The notes: generated from the letters alone by a model not told the origin. 64,000 nt of DNA from JAAYJT01 sp037445555 (GCA_037445555.1 JBBIKG010000013.1:1-64000), one strand, 5' to 3'; shown: positions 44,282-53,540, numbered from the stretch's first letter. A program made the numbers and translations.

Positions 44282-44881
44282 TCAAATATTGTCCACAGAG
44301 GCTTTTAAAATCTGGCAAAGCAACTCCTTTGCCCTGAAAATACGAACCTTCACAGTACCCAACGGCAGGTCGGTCTGTAAGGAAATCTCCTCATAAGACA
44401 TCCCGTCAAAAAAACGCATCCGAATTAATTGCGAATAATGCGGTTTCAGCTGACCAACCAATTCCTGCACTATCATAGCCTTCTGCTTTTCAATAAATAC
44501 CTCGTCAGGGCCGGGCTGCAGACTGGCAATACTTTCACCTGCTGAAAATCCCGGATCTGTTTCATATTTCTGCTCCATTGAACAGGTGGAAACTTTTTTC
44601 TTGCGCAGATGATCAATGCAATGATTTCGGGCAATTTTCATCAGCCAGGATTTAAATAAAAACTTTGGTTCGTACGAATCAAGGTGTTTAAATGCCTTTG
44701 TAAATGCTTCAATGGTCAAATCTTCAGCCTGTGAAGGATCGCCTGACATTTTAAGCAGCAATTCAAAAACCGGCGACCAATATTTGGCAATAAGCTGTGC
44801 ATATGCTTTCTGGTCCTTATCTGTTAAGGCTTTCTGTACAAGATTCCGGTCGGCTAACTCTTCTGAAGAAATTATTTCCAT
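44282..44881 (-). CDS. ECF-type RNA polymerase sigma factor (second)
   Basis: 199 residues. Region 2: DLTIEAFTKAFKHLDSYEPK and FLFKSWLMKIARNHCIDHLR. Region 4: MRFFDGMSYEEISLQTDLPL and GTVKVRIFRAKELL. Its start lies inside the last codons of the upstream glycosyltransferase gene (10-bp overlap), so the two are translationally coupled. There is no anti-sigma gene in the window. It belongs to a group of Bacteroidota ECF factors that commonly lack a dedicated anti-sigma partner; the target genes are unknown. Confidence 0.9.
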   Translation of the reverse strand: MEIISSEELADRNLVQKALTDKDQKAYAQLIAKYWSPVFELLLKMSGDPSQAEDLTIEAFTKAFKHLDSYEPKFLFKSWLMKIARNHCIDHLRKKKVSTCSMEQKYETDPGFSAGESIASLQPGPDEVFIEKQKAMIVQELVGQLKPHYSQLIRMRFFDGMSYEEISLQTDLPLGTVKVRIFRAKELLCQILKASVDNI

Positions 44882-46020
44882 CTGCTTTTTCCGGAGAATG
44901 AATTGCTAAATGCAACCAGGGGATTGAAGAATGTGAAAAACGGATCGAGCAACAGCGAAGATAAAAATAACTTCTTTTGGTTCAGACGGTTGCTTGCATA
45001 ACCAAAAATAATCAGCCGGTTGATGAGCCGGAAAAAATGCAAGCCTGCGATGATTGCCAGCTCAATGAAAAAAGAAGACTGAATTAAAAGTACTGTGAGT
45101 ACAGCCAGAGCCGAATAATAAACAATTGCACCGACGCCCTGCAGGCCAAGCAGGACTTTAAACTTTGGTTTATAATGCCCGAAGGTTACCATTTGCTTGC
45201 GCTTGTGAATTACCCATGCGGCAAATGAATTCAGTGGCTTCGAAATAATTTGGCTGTTGTTCTGGATTTCGATAACGGTATTGCGTTTGTTTGCAGCCTG
45301 ATTTATGAACAGATCATCATCACCAGGGCTTATTTTATAGTGACTTATAAAGCCTTTTTGCTGGTAGAAAAGCGTTTTGCAATAAGCAAGGTTTCTCCCT
45401 ACTCCCATGAAGGGAAGACCGGCAAGCGTATAGGAGAGGTACTGCAAAGCATTTTGAAAAGCATCGTAACGAATGAAAAGATTAAACAACCCTCGTTGCT
45501 TTTCATATTGACTAAACCCTAAAACAATTTGCCTGGTGCCGTCAAACTGAGCCTGCATATTCCTCAGCCACTGATTTGAGGTTGGGCGGCAATCGGCATC
45601 TGTCAGCAGCAGGTATTCGTTCTTTGCCGATTTGATTCCCACAGACAAAGGAAATTTTTTGCTGCGAAAAAAGGTTACACTGTTATTAACATTGACGATT
45701 TTCAGGTTCGGGTACAACTGTGAAATCTCAAGAAGTATCTCTTTTGTTTCGTCTGTCGAGCTGTCATTTACCACAATCACCTCAAAATCCGGATAATCCT
45801 GTTCCAAAATTTGAGGAAGAAAATCAAGCAAATTAAATGCTTCGTTATGTGCACATATCACTACCGATACCGGCTTGTCGGCAGAAACAGGCTTTTTATG
45901 CCGGTAAAATGCCAGGCGGCTGAAAAAAAACCAGTAATAAAACAAATCAACCAACAATGCAATAATGATAGTTCCGGCAATTGCCAATATGTAGTAAGGG
46001 TAGGATTCGAGCAAATCCAT
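44872..46020 (-). CDS. Family 2 glycosyltransferase, membrane-anchored
   Basis: 382 residues from the ATG at 46020, which follows a -7 motif 20 bp upstream; the longer open frame (to 46299) would run through the tgt gene on the other strand. One helix at the N-terminus (YYILAIAGTIIIALLVDLFY), the GT2 core with PVSVVICAHNEAFNLLDFLP, VIVVNDSSTDETKEIL, the DxD motif in LLTDADCRPTSNQW, and two or three C-terminal helices. It builds an envelope polysaccharide or lipid; the acceptor is unknown. The gene is divergent from tgt and coupled to the ECF sigma gene. Confidence 0.88.
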   Translation of the reverse strand: MDLLESYPYYILAIAGTIIIALLVDLFYYWFFFSRLAFYRHKKPVSADKPVSVVICAHNEAFNLLDFLPQILEQDYPDFEVIVVNDSSTDETKEILLEISQLYPNLKIVNVNNSVTFFRSKKFPLSVGIKSAKNEYLLLTDADCRPTSNQWLRNMQAQFDGTRQIVLGFSQYEKQRGLFNLFIRYDAFQNALQYLSYTLAGLPFMGVGRNLAYCKTLFYQQKGFISHYKISPGDDDLFINQAANKRNTVIEIQNNSQIISKPLNSFAAWVIHKRKQMVTFGHYKPKFKVLLGLQGVGAIVYYSALAVLTVLLIQSSFFIELAIIAGLHFFRLINRLIIFGYASNRLNQKKLFLSSLLLDPFFTFFNPLVAFSNSFSGKSRWK

Positions 46021-46040
46021 AGCAGGTCGGATTGAGGCGG

Positions 46041-46048
46041 CAAAATTA
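46041..46048 (-). promoter_or_regulatory. -7 promoter element of the glycosyltransferase-sigma operon
   Basis: TAATTTTG on the minus strand, 20 bp before the ATG at 46020. It lies 20 bp from the tgt -7 element, so the two promoters overlap and probably interfere. Confidence 0.55.
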
Positions 46049-46068
46049 TACAAGTCCGACAAATAGAG

Positions 46069-46076
46069 TAACTTTG
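46069..46076 (+). promoter_or_regulatory. -7 promoter element of tgt
   Basis: TAACTTTG, 34 bp before the tgt ATG. Confidence 0.55.
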
Positions 46077-46110
46077 GCCGCGAAAAGTTATTATCACAGC
46101 AGGATTCAGA

Positions 46111-47241
46111 ATGAAGTTTGACATCATTGCCAACGATCCTCAATCCTTTGCAAGGGCGGCGGTTATTTACACAGATCATGGATTGATAGAAACTCCGGTT
46201 TTTATGCCGGTCGGGACAGCAGGAACGGTGAAGGCAGTACATTTCAGAGAGCTGGAAAACGATATCGGCGCCCGGATAATTCTCGGAAACACCTATCATT
46301 TATATTTACGACCTGGTGTCGACGTGCTTGAAAAAGCAAAAGGGCTGCATAAGTTTAACGGGTGGAACAAGCCTATACTGACAGATAGTGGCGGATACCA
46401 GGTTTACTCGCTCACAGATCGCCGTAAAATGACCGAAGAGGGCGTAGTGTTTCAGTCTCATATCGATGGGTCGCGCCATACATTTACTCCTGAAAATGTT
46501 ATGGATATCCAGAGAAGTATTGGCGCCGATATCATTATGGCATTTGACGAGTGTACGCCTTATCCGTGTGATTATGCCTATGCCTCCCAATCCATGAACC
46601 GCACCCACCGATGGCTTACAAGATGTATAAGCCGCATCAGCAGCACGGATTCGCTTTATGGATATCATCAAACCCTTTTCCCGATCGTGCAGGGCAGCGT
46701 TTATGGTGACCTCCGGAAGCAGTCTGCAGAGTTTGTGGCGTCGGCAAATGCTAAGGGTAACGCTATTGGGGGGCTATCCGTAGGGGAGCCTGCCGAAATC
46801 ATGTATGAAATGACAGAAATGGTTTGCGGCATCCTTCCTGCTGATAAGCCACGTTACCTGATGGGTGTGGGTACGCCATCAAATATACTCGAAAGCATTT
46901 CGCTTGGCATTGACATGTTTGATTGTGTGATGCCTACACGAAACGGTCGAAATGGAATGCTTTTCACCAGGCAGGGCATACTCAATATCAGGAATGAAAA
47001 ATGGAAAGAAGATTTCTCACCCATCGATCAGGAAGGAACTTCGTTTGTCGACACATTTTACTCTAAAGCCTATCTTCGTCATTTGTTTGTTTCGGGAGAA
47101 ATGCTTGGGCCCATGATTGCCAGCGTGCATAATCTGTCTTTTTATATGTGGCTGGTGGACGAATCCCGCCGTCAGATTTTGGAAGGTACCTTTTCCTCTT
47201 GGAAAAAAAGAATGACTGTACAAACAGCAACCCGTCTGTAA
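46111..47241 (+). CDS. tgt: tRNA-guanine transglycosylase lacking the zinc-binding cysteines
   Basis: 376 residues. The active site is intact: DSGGYQVYSL, the general Asp in MAFDECTPYPCDY, GGLSVGEP and the nucleophile region FDCVMPTRNGRNG. It swaps guanine for preQ1 at position 34 of tRNAs with GUN anticodons. Oddity: where E. coli Tgt has C-x-C-x2-C before SRAYLHHL, this protein reads IDQEGTSFVDTFYSKAYLRH, with Gly, Ser and Asp at the three positions. The structural zinc is therefore not bound in the known way. I believe this is shared by Bacteroidota Tgts. It is followed at once by an LptF/G-type gene. Confidence 0.93.
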   Translation: MKFDIIANDPQSFARAAVIYTDHGLIETPVFMPVGTAGTVKAVHFRELENDIGARIILGNTYHLYLRPGVDVLEKAKGLHKFNGWNKPILTDSGGYQVYSLTDRRKMTEEGVVFQSHIDGSRHTFTPENVMDIQRSIGADIIMAFDECTPYPCDYAYASQSMNRTHRWLTRCISRISSTDSLYGYHQTLFPIVQGSVYGDLRKQSAEFVASANAKGNAIGGLSVGEPAEIMYEMTEMVCGILPADKPRYLMGVGTPSNILESISLGIDMFDCVMPTRNGRNGMLFTRQGILNIRNEKWKEDFSPIDQEGTSFVDTFYSKAYLRHLFVSGEMLGPMIASVHNLSFYMWLVDESRRQILEGTFSSWKKRMTVQTATRL

Positions 47242-48402
47242 ATGTCAAAGATATCGGCTACTTTGTTGAAAATGATAGCCACGAGGTTGTGGCCTTCGTC
47301 CAATGCTGGCATAGGACAGAAAAGGGTTAAGACGATAGACTGGTACATCATTAGAAAGTTTCTCGGCACATTCTTCTTCTCCATTGCATTGTTGTCAATC
47401 ATTATCATCATTTTCGACATTTCGGAGAAAATCGATGATTTTATTGAAAAGGAGGCACCTCTGCAGGAAATCGTGTTTCGCTATTACCTGAACTTTCTGC
47501 CCTATTTTGTGAACATGTTCAGCGCGCTGTTCACGTTCATTTCCGTGGTTTTTTTCACTTCGCGTCTTGCGGCAAATACCGAGGTGGTTGCTATGTTGAG
47601 CAGTGGAATAAGCTTCAGCCGGTTACTGAGGCCCTACATTATTTCATCTGTTTTTCTTGCCTTGCTGTCGTTTGTACTGGCAGCCTATATTATCCCTGTC
47701 ACCAACCGTACCCTGTTTGATTTTGAGAGTCGTTACATTCGTAATCCGAGAAGATTTCAGGGACTGAACATGCATCTGCAAATCAGCCCCGGAAATTTCA
47801 TTTATGTCGAAAGATATAATAACCTGCAAAATTCGGGCTACAGATTTACTCTGGAAAAGTATGATTCGACTGGGCTTTTTTATAAGTTGTCAGCCGAAGC
47901 TATCAGATGGGATACCTTAACCGCAAAATGGAAGATTGAAACGTATCAGGTTCGGGAAATTCATCCCCTGGGCGAAATATTAACCACAGGGGTAAGCATG
48001 GATACTGTCCTGAATTTCACTCCCAGTGATTTCGATTTTGATCTGGAGCAAATGAAAGTGTATACCCTGCCTCAGCTAAACCGGAAAATAGAAGCCGAGA
48101 AGCATAAAGGATCAATTTCAGTTGTGCAGTATCAGATAGAGAAACATAAGCGGATTGCATTTCCTTTAGCCGCCATTATCCTTACACTGATTGGTTTCTC
48201 ATTGTCAAGCCGCAAGGTGCGGGGAGGCACAGGATTACACCTGGGAATTGGTATGGGTGTTGCTTTTTCGTATGTGTTATTCATGCAGGTATCGGTGGTA
48301 TTTGGCACCTATGGCAATCTCCCCCCTCTGCTGGCAGCCTGGTTGCCGAATCTTCTTTATGGCATACTGGCCGTCGGGTTTCTGAAAAACGCCCCAAAAT
48401 AA
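47242..48402 (+). CDS. LptF/LptG-family permease (YjgP/YjgQ)
   Basis: 386 residues starting on the base after the tgt stop. Its three N-terminal helices (FLGTFFFSIALLSIIIIIFD, YFVNMFSALFTFISVVFFTS, LLRPYIISSVFLALLSFVLA) are followed by a periplasmic beta-jellyroll domain (about 150-300) and three C-terminal helices beginning IAFPLAAIILTLIGFSLSSR. This is the layout of the transmembrane subunits that extract LPS for transport across the envelope. Whether it is F or G cannot be told. The first 25 residues are poorly conserved, so the true start could be a little downstream. Confidence 0.9.
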   Translation: MSKISATLLKMIATRLWPSSNAGIGQKRVKTIDWYIIRKFLGTFFFSIALLSIIIIIFDISEKIDDFIEKEAPLQEIVFRYYLNFLPYFVNMFSALFTFISVVFFTSRLAANTEVVAMLSSGISFSRLLRPYIISSVFLALLSFVLAAYIIPVTNRTLFDFESRYIRNPRRFQGLNMHLQISPGNFIYVERYNNLQNSGYRFTLEKYDSTGLFYKLSAEAIRWDTLTAKWKIETYQVREIHPLGEILTTGVSMDTVLNFTPSDFDFDLEQMKVYTLPQLNRKIEAEKHKGSISVVQYQIEKHKRIAFPLAAIILTLIGFSLSSRKVRGGTGLHLGIGMGVAFSYVLFMQVSVVFGTYGNLPPLLAAWLPNLLYGILAVGFLKNAPK

Positions 48403-48404
48403 GG

Positions 48405-49217
48405 TTACAACTTCCGTTGCCAGATGAAGTAGTGGTCTTCAGCCATCAAGACACCCGGGTCTTTGCTGAAAAGCCCGTATACTGCCGACCCGCTCCCTGT
48501 AAGCGATGCATAATCAGCCCCGTAATAGTAGAGCCGTTCCTTCAGGGCTTTAATCTCGGGATGTTTTTCGAAAATAACCTGTTCAAAATCGTTGACAAGC
48601 ATATCTTTCCATTCGCTAACCCGACGATCAATGATATCCGAGGGGGCGTATGTTTGGCTCACAGGGGTTAATGATCGGTAGGCCCAGCTTGTGCTGACCT
48701 CGGCGACAGGTTTTATGATGGTTATGTAATAGCCGCTCAAATCGAGAGAAACGGGATTCAATATTTCTCCCCTGCCTGTGGCAATAGCCGGCCGGTTGAG
48801 GATAAAAAACGCACAATCGCTGCCGAGGAGGCTGGCATATTCGAACAACTGCTCATTACTGATACCAAGGCTGAACATATCATTCAGGAGTTTCAGGGCG
48901 AATGCGGCATCAGACGACCCTCCGCCCAACCCGGCACCCATAGGAATAGTTTTATGAAGGTGAATATGCAGCGGAGGTAAATGATATTTTTCCTTGATGA
49001 TTTTGTAAGCTTTCATCACCAGATTTTCTTCGGGTGATGAGGGAACCTCAATACCGCTGGTACGAAACACCTCATGCCCGGGCTCAACCTCCAGTACCTC
49101 CAGAATGTCGCGCAAAGCTACAGGATAAAAACACGATTCAATCTCATGATACCCGTCGGGGCGCTTGTATTTTATGCGCAGCCCAAGATTTATTTTTGCG
49201 TTTGGAAAAACAACCAT
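48405..49217 (-). CDS. ispE: 4-(cytidine 5'-diphospho)-2-C-methyl-D-erythritol kinase
   Basis: 270 residues from the inner ATG (49217), chosen because FPNAKINLGLRI should follow the start closely as in other IspE proteins; an ATG at 49235 adds six residues. GHMP-kinase motifs: NAKINLGL, the ATP loop PMGAGLGGGSSDAAFAL, and the C-terminal SLTGSGSAVYGLF. It phosphorylates CDP-methylerythritol in the MEP isoprenoid pathway. It is convergent with the LptF/G gene, with 2 bp between them. Confidence 0.95.
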   Translation of the reverse strand: MVVFPNAKINLGLRIKYKRPDGYHEIESCFYPVALRDILEVLEVEPGHEVFRTSGIEVPSSPEENLVMKAYKIIKEKYHLPPLHIHLHKTIPMGAGLGGGSSDAAFALKLLNDMFSLGISNEQLFEYASLLGSDCAFFILNRPAIATGRGEILNPVSLDLSGYYITIIKPVAEVSTSWAYRSLTPVSQTYAPSDIIDRRVSEWKDMLVNDFEQVIFEKHPEIKALKERLYYYGADYASLTGSGSAVYGLFSKDPGVLMAEDHYFIWQRKL

Positions 49218-49372
49218 ACATGCAACGTTTAGCAAGCGAAAGCACCAACGGAACTTTACGACCTAGAGGCTAATTTTTTGCTAAGTTAATTAATCTGATA
49301 CAAAAAAGAAAGATTGAGATTTTATGCACCAGCCTTTGAACATGCCTGACCTGTCATTTACCTAATTAATGC

Positions 49373-49380
49373 TACATTTG
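49373..49380 (+). promoter_or_regulatory. -7 promoter element of the GH3 gene
   Basis: TACATTTG, 74 bp before the ATG at 49455. Confidence 0.45.
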
Positions 49381-49454
49381 CAATAACGAAATACCGTTTG
49401 TGACGCAGCCTTTCGTGCTACGGAAGGTCGCCCGCAGCATAAACCAACTTTACT

Positions 49455-50972
49455 ATGTCGTTGTTTAGCCGAGTCCTGTCAGAGTTAATTAAAACCCGGC
49501 TTCCACAGGTTGAACTGTTCATAAATTACCCACATGAGGTTCAGCACGACCTTTTCAATGAGCTTGTACGGGTCGCATCGAATACAGAATGGGGCAAAAA
49601 ATATGATTATAGCAGAATCAAAACCCCGGAAGATTTTAAACAGCGGGTTCCTTTGAACAGTTATGACGACCTGAGGCCGTATATTGAGCTTATGAGGCAG
49701 GGTCAACCCAATATCCTGTGGCCAAGTAAAATCAGATGGTTTTCAAAATCGTCAGGAACCACTTCTGAGAAGAGCAAATTTATCCCGGTCAGCCATGAGG
49801 CGCTTCATAATTGTCACTACAAAGCAGGCAAAGATATGTTGGCCGTGTACTGCTCAGAGAACCCGCATACCAAATTATTTTCGGGAAAAACCCTTGGCAT
49901 GACAGGTACTCATAATTATTTTTCTGAGCCTCAGGCTGCCACTTACTTTGGAGATATTTCAGCCATTCTTCTGCAACACCTGCCGTTTTGGGCTCAACTT
50001 ATGCGTGTTCCTGAGCGGAATATTGCTCTGATGAGCGAATGGGAAGAAAAGCTCGGGCGAATGGCCGATGCTGTGATAAGCGAGAATATGGTAAGCATTA
50101 GCGGAGTACCTTCCTGGATGCTTCTGTTACTCAAGCAAATTCTGGAGAAGACGAAATTATCGAACATTGCTGAACTTTGGCCAAATCTAGAGCTCTTTGT
50201 GCACGGGGGAGTGAATTTTGAACCCTATCAGGAACAGTTCAGTAAAATATTGCCTGCTGGCATCTTCTATCTTGATGCCTATAATGCCTCGGAAGGTTTC
50301 TTTGCATTTCAGGCCACTCGTAATAAAAACGACATGTTGCTGCTGCTCAATCACGGCATTTTTTACGAATTCATACCGATTGATCAGATTGAGGATTCTC
50401 AGCCGGAGGTCCTGCAACTGCATCAGGTTGTGCCAGGCCAACTATATGCATTAGTGATATCTACCAATGCCGGATTGTGGAGGTATGTGATAGGCGATAC
50501 AGTGAAATTTACATCCGTGAATCCGTATTACATTCGAATAGCAGGCCGAACCAAACATTTTATCAATGCAGTAGGCGAGGAGCTTATGGTGGAAAATGCC
50601 GATGCAGCCATTGCATATGCCAGTAAAGTTACGCGGTCGGTAGTGGCCGAGTACACTGCCTCCCCCGTGTATTTTGGTGATAAAAACAATGCCGCACATC
50701 AATGGCTTGTTGAGTTTGAGCAACCGCCCTCCGACCTGAAACAGTTTATCCAAGAGCTTGATAAAAAACTCATGGACGCTAATTCCGACTATGAAGCCAA
50801 GCGTTATCACGATCTCATCCTGCGCTCACCTATCGTTCAGCCGGTTCCAAAGAACACCTTCTATAACTGGATGAAATTAAGAGGAAAACTGGGGGGGCAG
50901 AACAAGGTTCCGCGATTGGCAAATAACCGGAAGTACGTGGACGAAATATTAACAATGCTGGCAGCTCAATAA
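49455..50972 (+). CDS. GH3 auxin-responsive-promoter family protein
   Basis: 505 residues of the adenylate-forming GH3 family (plant JAR1/GH3 relatives). The ATP motif is IRWFSKSSGTTSEKSKFIPV, with LDAYNASEGFFAFQ and the C-terminal hinge region LWRYVIGDTVKFTS and IRIAGRTKHFINAVGEELM. In plants the family couples amino acids to acyl acids. The bacterial function is not known, though the family is widespread in Bacteroidota. It is followed by a promoter and the deoxynucleoside kinase gene. Confidence 0.92.
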   Translation: MSLFSRVLSELIKTRLPQVELFINYPHEVQHDLFNELVRVASNTEWGKKYDYSRIKTPEDFKQRVPLNSYDDLRPYIELMRQGQPNILWPSKIRWFSKSSGTTSEKSKFIPVSHEALHNCHYKAGKDMLAVYCSENPHTKLFSGKTLGMTGTHNYFSEPQAATYFGDISAILLQHLPFWAQLMRVPERNIALMSEWEEKLGRMADAVISENMVSISGVPSWMLLLLKQILEKTKLSNIAELWPNLELFVHGGVNFEPYQEQFSKILPAGIFYLDAYNASEGFFAFQATRNKNDMLLLLNHGIFYEFIPIDQIEDSQPEVLQLHQVVPGQLYALVISTNAGLWRYVIGDTVKFTSVNPYYIRIAGRTKHFINAVGEELMVENADAAIAYASKVTRSVVAEYTASPVYFGDKNNAAHQWLVEFEQPPSDLKQFIQELDKKLMDANSDYEAKRYHDLILRSPIVQPVPKNTFYNWMKLRGKLGGQNKVPRLANNRKYVDEILTMLAAQ

Positions 50973-50980
50973 AGAATTTG

Positions 50981-50988
50981 TATTTTTG
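50981..50988 (+). promoter_or_regulatory. -7 promoter element of the deoxynucleoside kinase gene
   Basis: TATTTTTG lies 9 bp after the GH3 stop and 32 bp before the next ATG. Confidence 0.5.
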
Positions 50989-51020
50989 ATTTTTACCCAC
51001 CTGCTCACATTTTGTAAATC

Positions 51021-51641
51021 ATGCATCATATTGCCATTGCCGGAAATATCGGATCAGGAAAAACGTCGCTTACAGCACTACTGTCAAAGCATTTTGGATG
51101 GGAAGCCCACTTTGAGGATGTTGAAACCAACCCATACCTGCACAGCTTTTATGAGGACATGCAGCGCTGGTCGTTCAATCTCCAGATCTACTTCCTGAAC
51201 AGCCGGTTCAGGCAAATTGTCAATATCCGTAAAAGTGGGAAAACAGTTGTGCAGGACCGCACCATCTACGAAGACGCCCACATCTTTGCGCCTAACCTGC
51301 ATGCGATGAACCTGATGTCCACCCGCGATTTTGACAATTACCGATCGCTTTTCGAGCTGATGAGCTCATTCATCAAGCCTCCCGATTTGCTAATATATCT
51401 CAAGGCAAGTGTTCCGACCCTTGTTCAGCAAATCCAGAAAAGAGGCCGCGACTACGAAAACTCCATACGCCTTGATTATCTGAAATCACTCAACGATCGG
51501 TATGAGGAATGGATCAGTGGATACAATATCGGCAAACTTTTAGTCATCGACGTGGATAATGTCAAGTTTATTGACAACCCTGAAGGGCTTGGCTTAATTA
51601 TTAATCGAATTATGGCTGAGTTACACGGTTTGTTTCCGTGA
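51021..51641 (+). CDS. Deoxynucleoside kinase
   Basis: 206 residues. The P-loop is IAGNIGSGKTSLTALL. The conserved DRTIYEDAHIFA segment and the LID region IQKRGRDYENSI are present, as in deoxyadenosine/deoxyguanosine kinases of Gram-positives and Bacteroidota. It phosphorylates salvaged deoxynucleosides. Its Shine-Dalgarno is not obvious, which is normal for this phylum. kdsB follows after 63 bp. Confidence 0.92.
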   Translation: MHHIAIAGNIGSGKTSLTALLSKHFGWEAHFEDVETNPYLHSFYEDMQRWSFNLQIYFLNSRFRQIVNIRKSGKTVVQDRTIYEDAHIFAPNLHAMNLMSTRDFDNYRSLFELMSSFIKPPDLLIYLKASVPTLVQQIQKRGRDYENSIRLDYLKSLNDRYEEWISGYNIGKLLVIDVDNVKFIDNPEGLGLIINRIMAELHGLFP

Positions 51642-51704
51642 AAACTCCATTACCGATAAATACGCATAAAATTTCTCCGCCTAGCCAAGCATTAAATACC
51701 AGCA

Positions 51705-52463
51705 ATGAATCGGGTAATTTGCATCATTCCAGCACGTTATCAATCCACCAGGTTTCCTGGCAAGCCTTTGGTTGATATCGGTGGCAAGACTATGATACAC
51801 AGGGTGTACGAAAGAGTGATGATGGCGCGATCAGTAAATTATATTGCCGTAGCCACCGACGATTTCCGCATTTTCGAAGAGGTTCAGCAGTTTGGCGGAC
51901 ATGCAGTCATGACTTCCTGCGGGCACACTACCGGCACCGAACGCTGCCTCGAAGCCGTTGATAAACTCGGCTTTATTACGGCCGCACCTGATGATATTGT
52001 TGTGAATGTACAGGGTGATGAACCATTTATTCATCCCGAACAAATTAATCTTGTCGTATCATGCTTTGCTGAAGAAAAGGTTCAGATAGCAACGCTCATC
52101 AAATCTTTACAGGATGCCGATCGGCTCCCAGACGAAAACGTTGTGAAAGCCGTGGTTCGGGCCGACGGACGGGCATTGTATTTTTCACGCTCTCCCATCC
52201 CTTTTGTTCGGGGTGCTGGGCCGGATAAACAAACTCGGGAATACCTGTTTTATAAGCACATAGGGATCTACGCCTGGCGCAGCGCAACTCTGCGTAGCAT
52301 ATGCGCACTGCCCCATTCCATGCTCGAGGATGCCGAAAAGCTTGAACAATTGAGGTGGATCGAAAACGGATACGATATCCATACAATGATTACGGAACAC
52401 GAAACCATCGCTATTGATACCCCTTCCGACCTTCTGAAACTTTCACAACAGGAATGGTTTTAA
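51705..52463 (+). CDS. kdsB: 3-deoxy-manno-octulosonate cytidylyltransferase
   Basis: 252 residues. Motifs: CIIPARYQSTRFPGKPLVDI at the N-terminus, VNVQGDEPFIHPEQI, YFSRSPIPFVRG, YKHIGIYAWR and LEDAEKLEQLRWIENGYDIH. It activates KDO as CMP-KDO for LPS inner-core assembly, in keeping with the LPS-transport gene upstream. The outer membrane of the organism is therefore likely to have lipid A-core. Confidence 0.95.
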   Translation: MNRVICIIPARYQSTRFPGKPLVDIGGKTMIHRVYERVMMARSVNYIAVATDDFRIFEEVQQFGGHAVMTSCGHTTGTERCLEAVDKLGFITAAPDDIVVNVQGDEPFIHPEQINLVVSCFAEEKVQIATLIKSLQDADRLPDENVVKAVVRADGRALYFSRSPIPFVRGAGPDKQTREYLFYKHIGIYAWRSATLRSICALPHSMLEDAEKLEQLRWIENGYDIHTMITEHETIAIDTPSDLLKLSQQEWF

Positions 52464-52476
52464 CAGGTAAAAGTTT

Positions 52477-52484
52477 TATTTTTG
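52477..52484 (+). promoter_or_regulatory. -7 promoter element of the HU/SPOR gene
   Basis: TATTTTTG, 22 bp before the ATG at 52506. Confidence 0.5.
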
Positions 52485-52505
52485 TAAAGAAGTATTTTGC
52501 CAGAT

Positions 52506-53540
52506 ATGGGTATCCAGAAATACATTTACGACCTGCTCTTCGATCATGAATGTGTGATTGTTCCAGGCTTTGGGGGATTTATTAAAAACTACAAACATGC
52601 AGTACTACAGGATGGCACATTCGTTTTCAATCCTCCGCGCCAGTTTGTGGTATTCAACGGGGCTTTATCCTTAAACGATGGGTTGCTGGCCACACACATT
52701 GCAGGCTGCGAAAAATGCAGCTTTGACGAGGCCATGTCGGTAATCGGGCGCGACGTAACCTCCTGGCATGAACGGCTGCGCAGTGGTAAAAAAGTTACGC
52801 TGATTGACATCGGCACCTTCCACCATAACTATGAACGCAAGCTTGTTTTTGAGCCTGATACAGACACCAACTTTTTTGCTGAAGCATATGGGCTGAGTGC
52901 ATTTGTGGCCTCGCCCGCTCTGAAGATCAGTGGTCGAAAACCTCTAATGCCAAAACCGGCAGCAAGTATGAGCAAGCAGCAGCTTGCAGCTCTCAGGAAT
53001 TTTGGCCGTGCAGCGGCTATCACAATTCCACTTATTGCAGCCGGAATCTGGATAAGCATGAACACCGGCATTGTTGAGAAATACGCCCAGCATTCAGCCG
53101 GTATTATTAAAGAAGTGCTTATCCGCCCACAGGCGCAGACTGAGCCGATTAATCAAACAGCTGCCCCCGAGGCAAAACCAACCACATCCCCCGAAAATAT
53201 TTATTCCTTCGATGTTGCCGAACCCATCGTCCCTGCGGATTCCTCCCAACCCGCCTTGACATCCTCGGGTAATATCGACATAGTGAAGGCTATGCCCGGG
53301 TTTGAATCAAAACCTGAAAGCGGTTACCATATAATTGTCGGCAGTTTTGAAAGAAAAGCCAATGCCGAAACTCTTTGCAGGCTGTTTGTTGACCAGGGCT
53401 ACAGGCCTGTCATAGTTCCAAATGCTGCAGGGATGTTCAGGGTAAGTTTAACCTCATTCTGCGAAAAAAATCAGGCCCTTGATTTTCTTTATTCGCTTCG
53501 CAAGCAAACCTATCCCGAAGCCTGGGTGCTGAGAGTTTGA
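52506..53540 (+). CDS. HU-CCDC81/SPOR peptidoglycan-binding protein
   Basis: 344 residues from the ATG at 52506. The first 80 residues carry a CCDC81-like prokaryotic HU domain (YIYDLLFDHECVIVPGFGGF). A second HU-like part follows to about 130 with RSGKKVTLIDIGTFHHNYER. One membrane helix (AAAITIPLIAAGIWISMNTG) leads to a Pro/Ala-rich linker and a C-terminal SPOR domain with SGYHIIVGSFERKANAETL. SPOR domains bind denuded glycan at division sites. This inside-to-outside arrangement is typical of Bacteroidota and probably links the chromosome or cytoplasm to septal peptidoglycan. Confidence 0.88.
   Translation: MGIQKYIYDLLFDHECVIVPGFGGFIKNYKHAVLQDGTFVFNPPRQFVVFNGALSLNDGLLATHIAGCEKCSFDEAMSVIGRDVTSWHERLRSGKKVTLIDIGTFHHNYERKLVFEPDTDTNFFAEAYGLSAFVASPALKISGRKPLMPKPAASMSKQQLAALRNFGRAAAITIPLIAAGIWISMNTGIVEKYAQHSAGIIKEVLIRPQAQTEPINQTAAPEAKPTTSPENIYSFDVAEPIVPADSSQPALTSSGNIDIVKAMPGFESKPESGYHIIVGSFERKANAETLCRLFVDQGYRPVIVPNAAGMFRVSLTSFCEKNQALDFLYSLRKQTYPEAWVLRV

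Noticed and set aside
46021..46299. N-terminal 93 residues of the longer glycosyltransferase frame
   Set aside because: They overlap the tgt promoter and gene antisense and precede a -7 motif; the family N-terminus begins at 46020.
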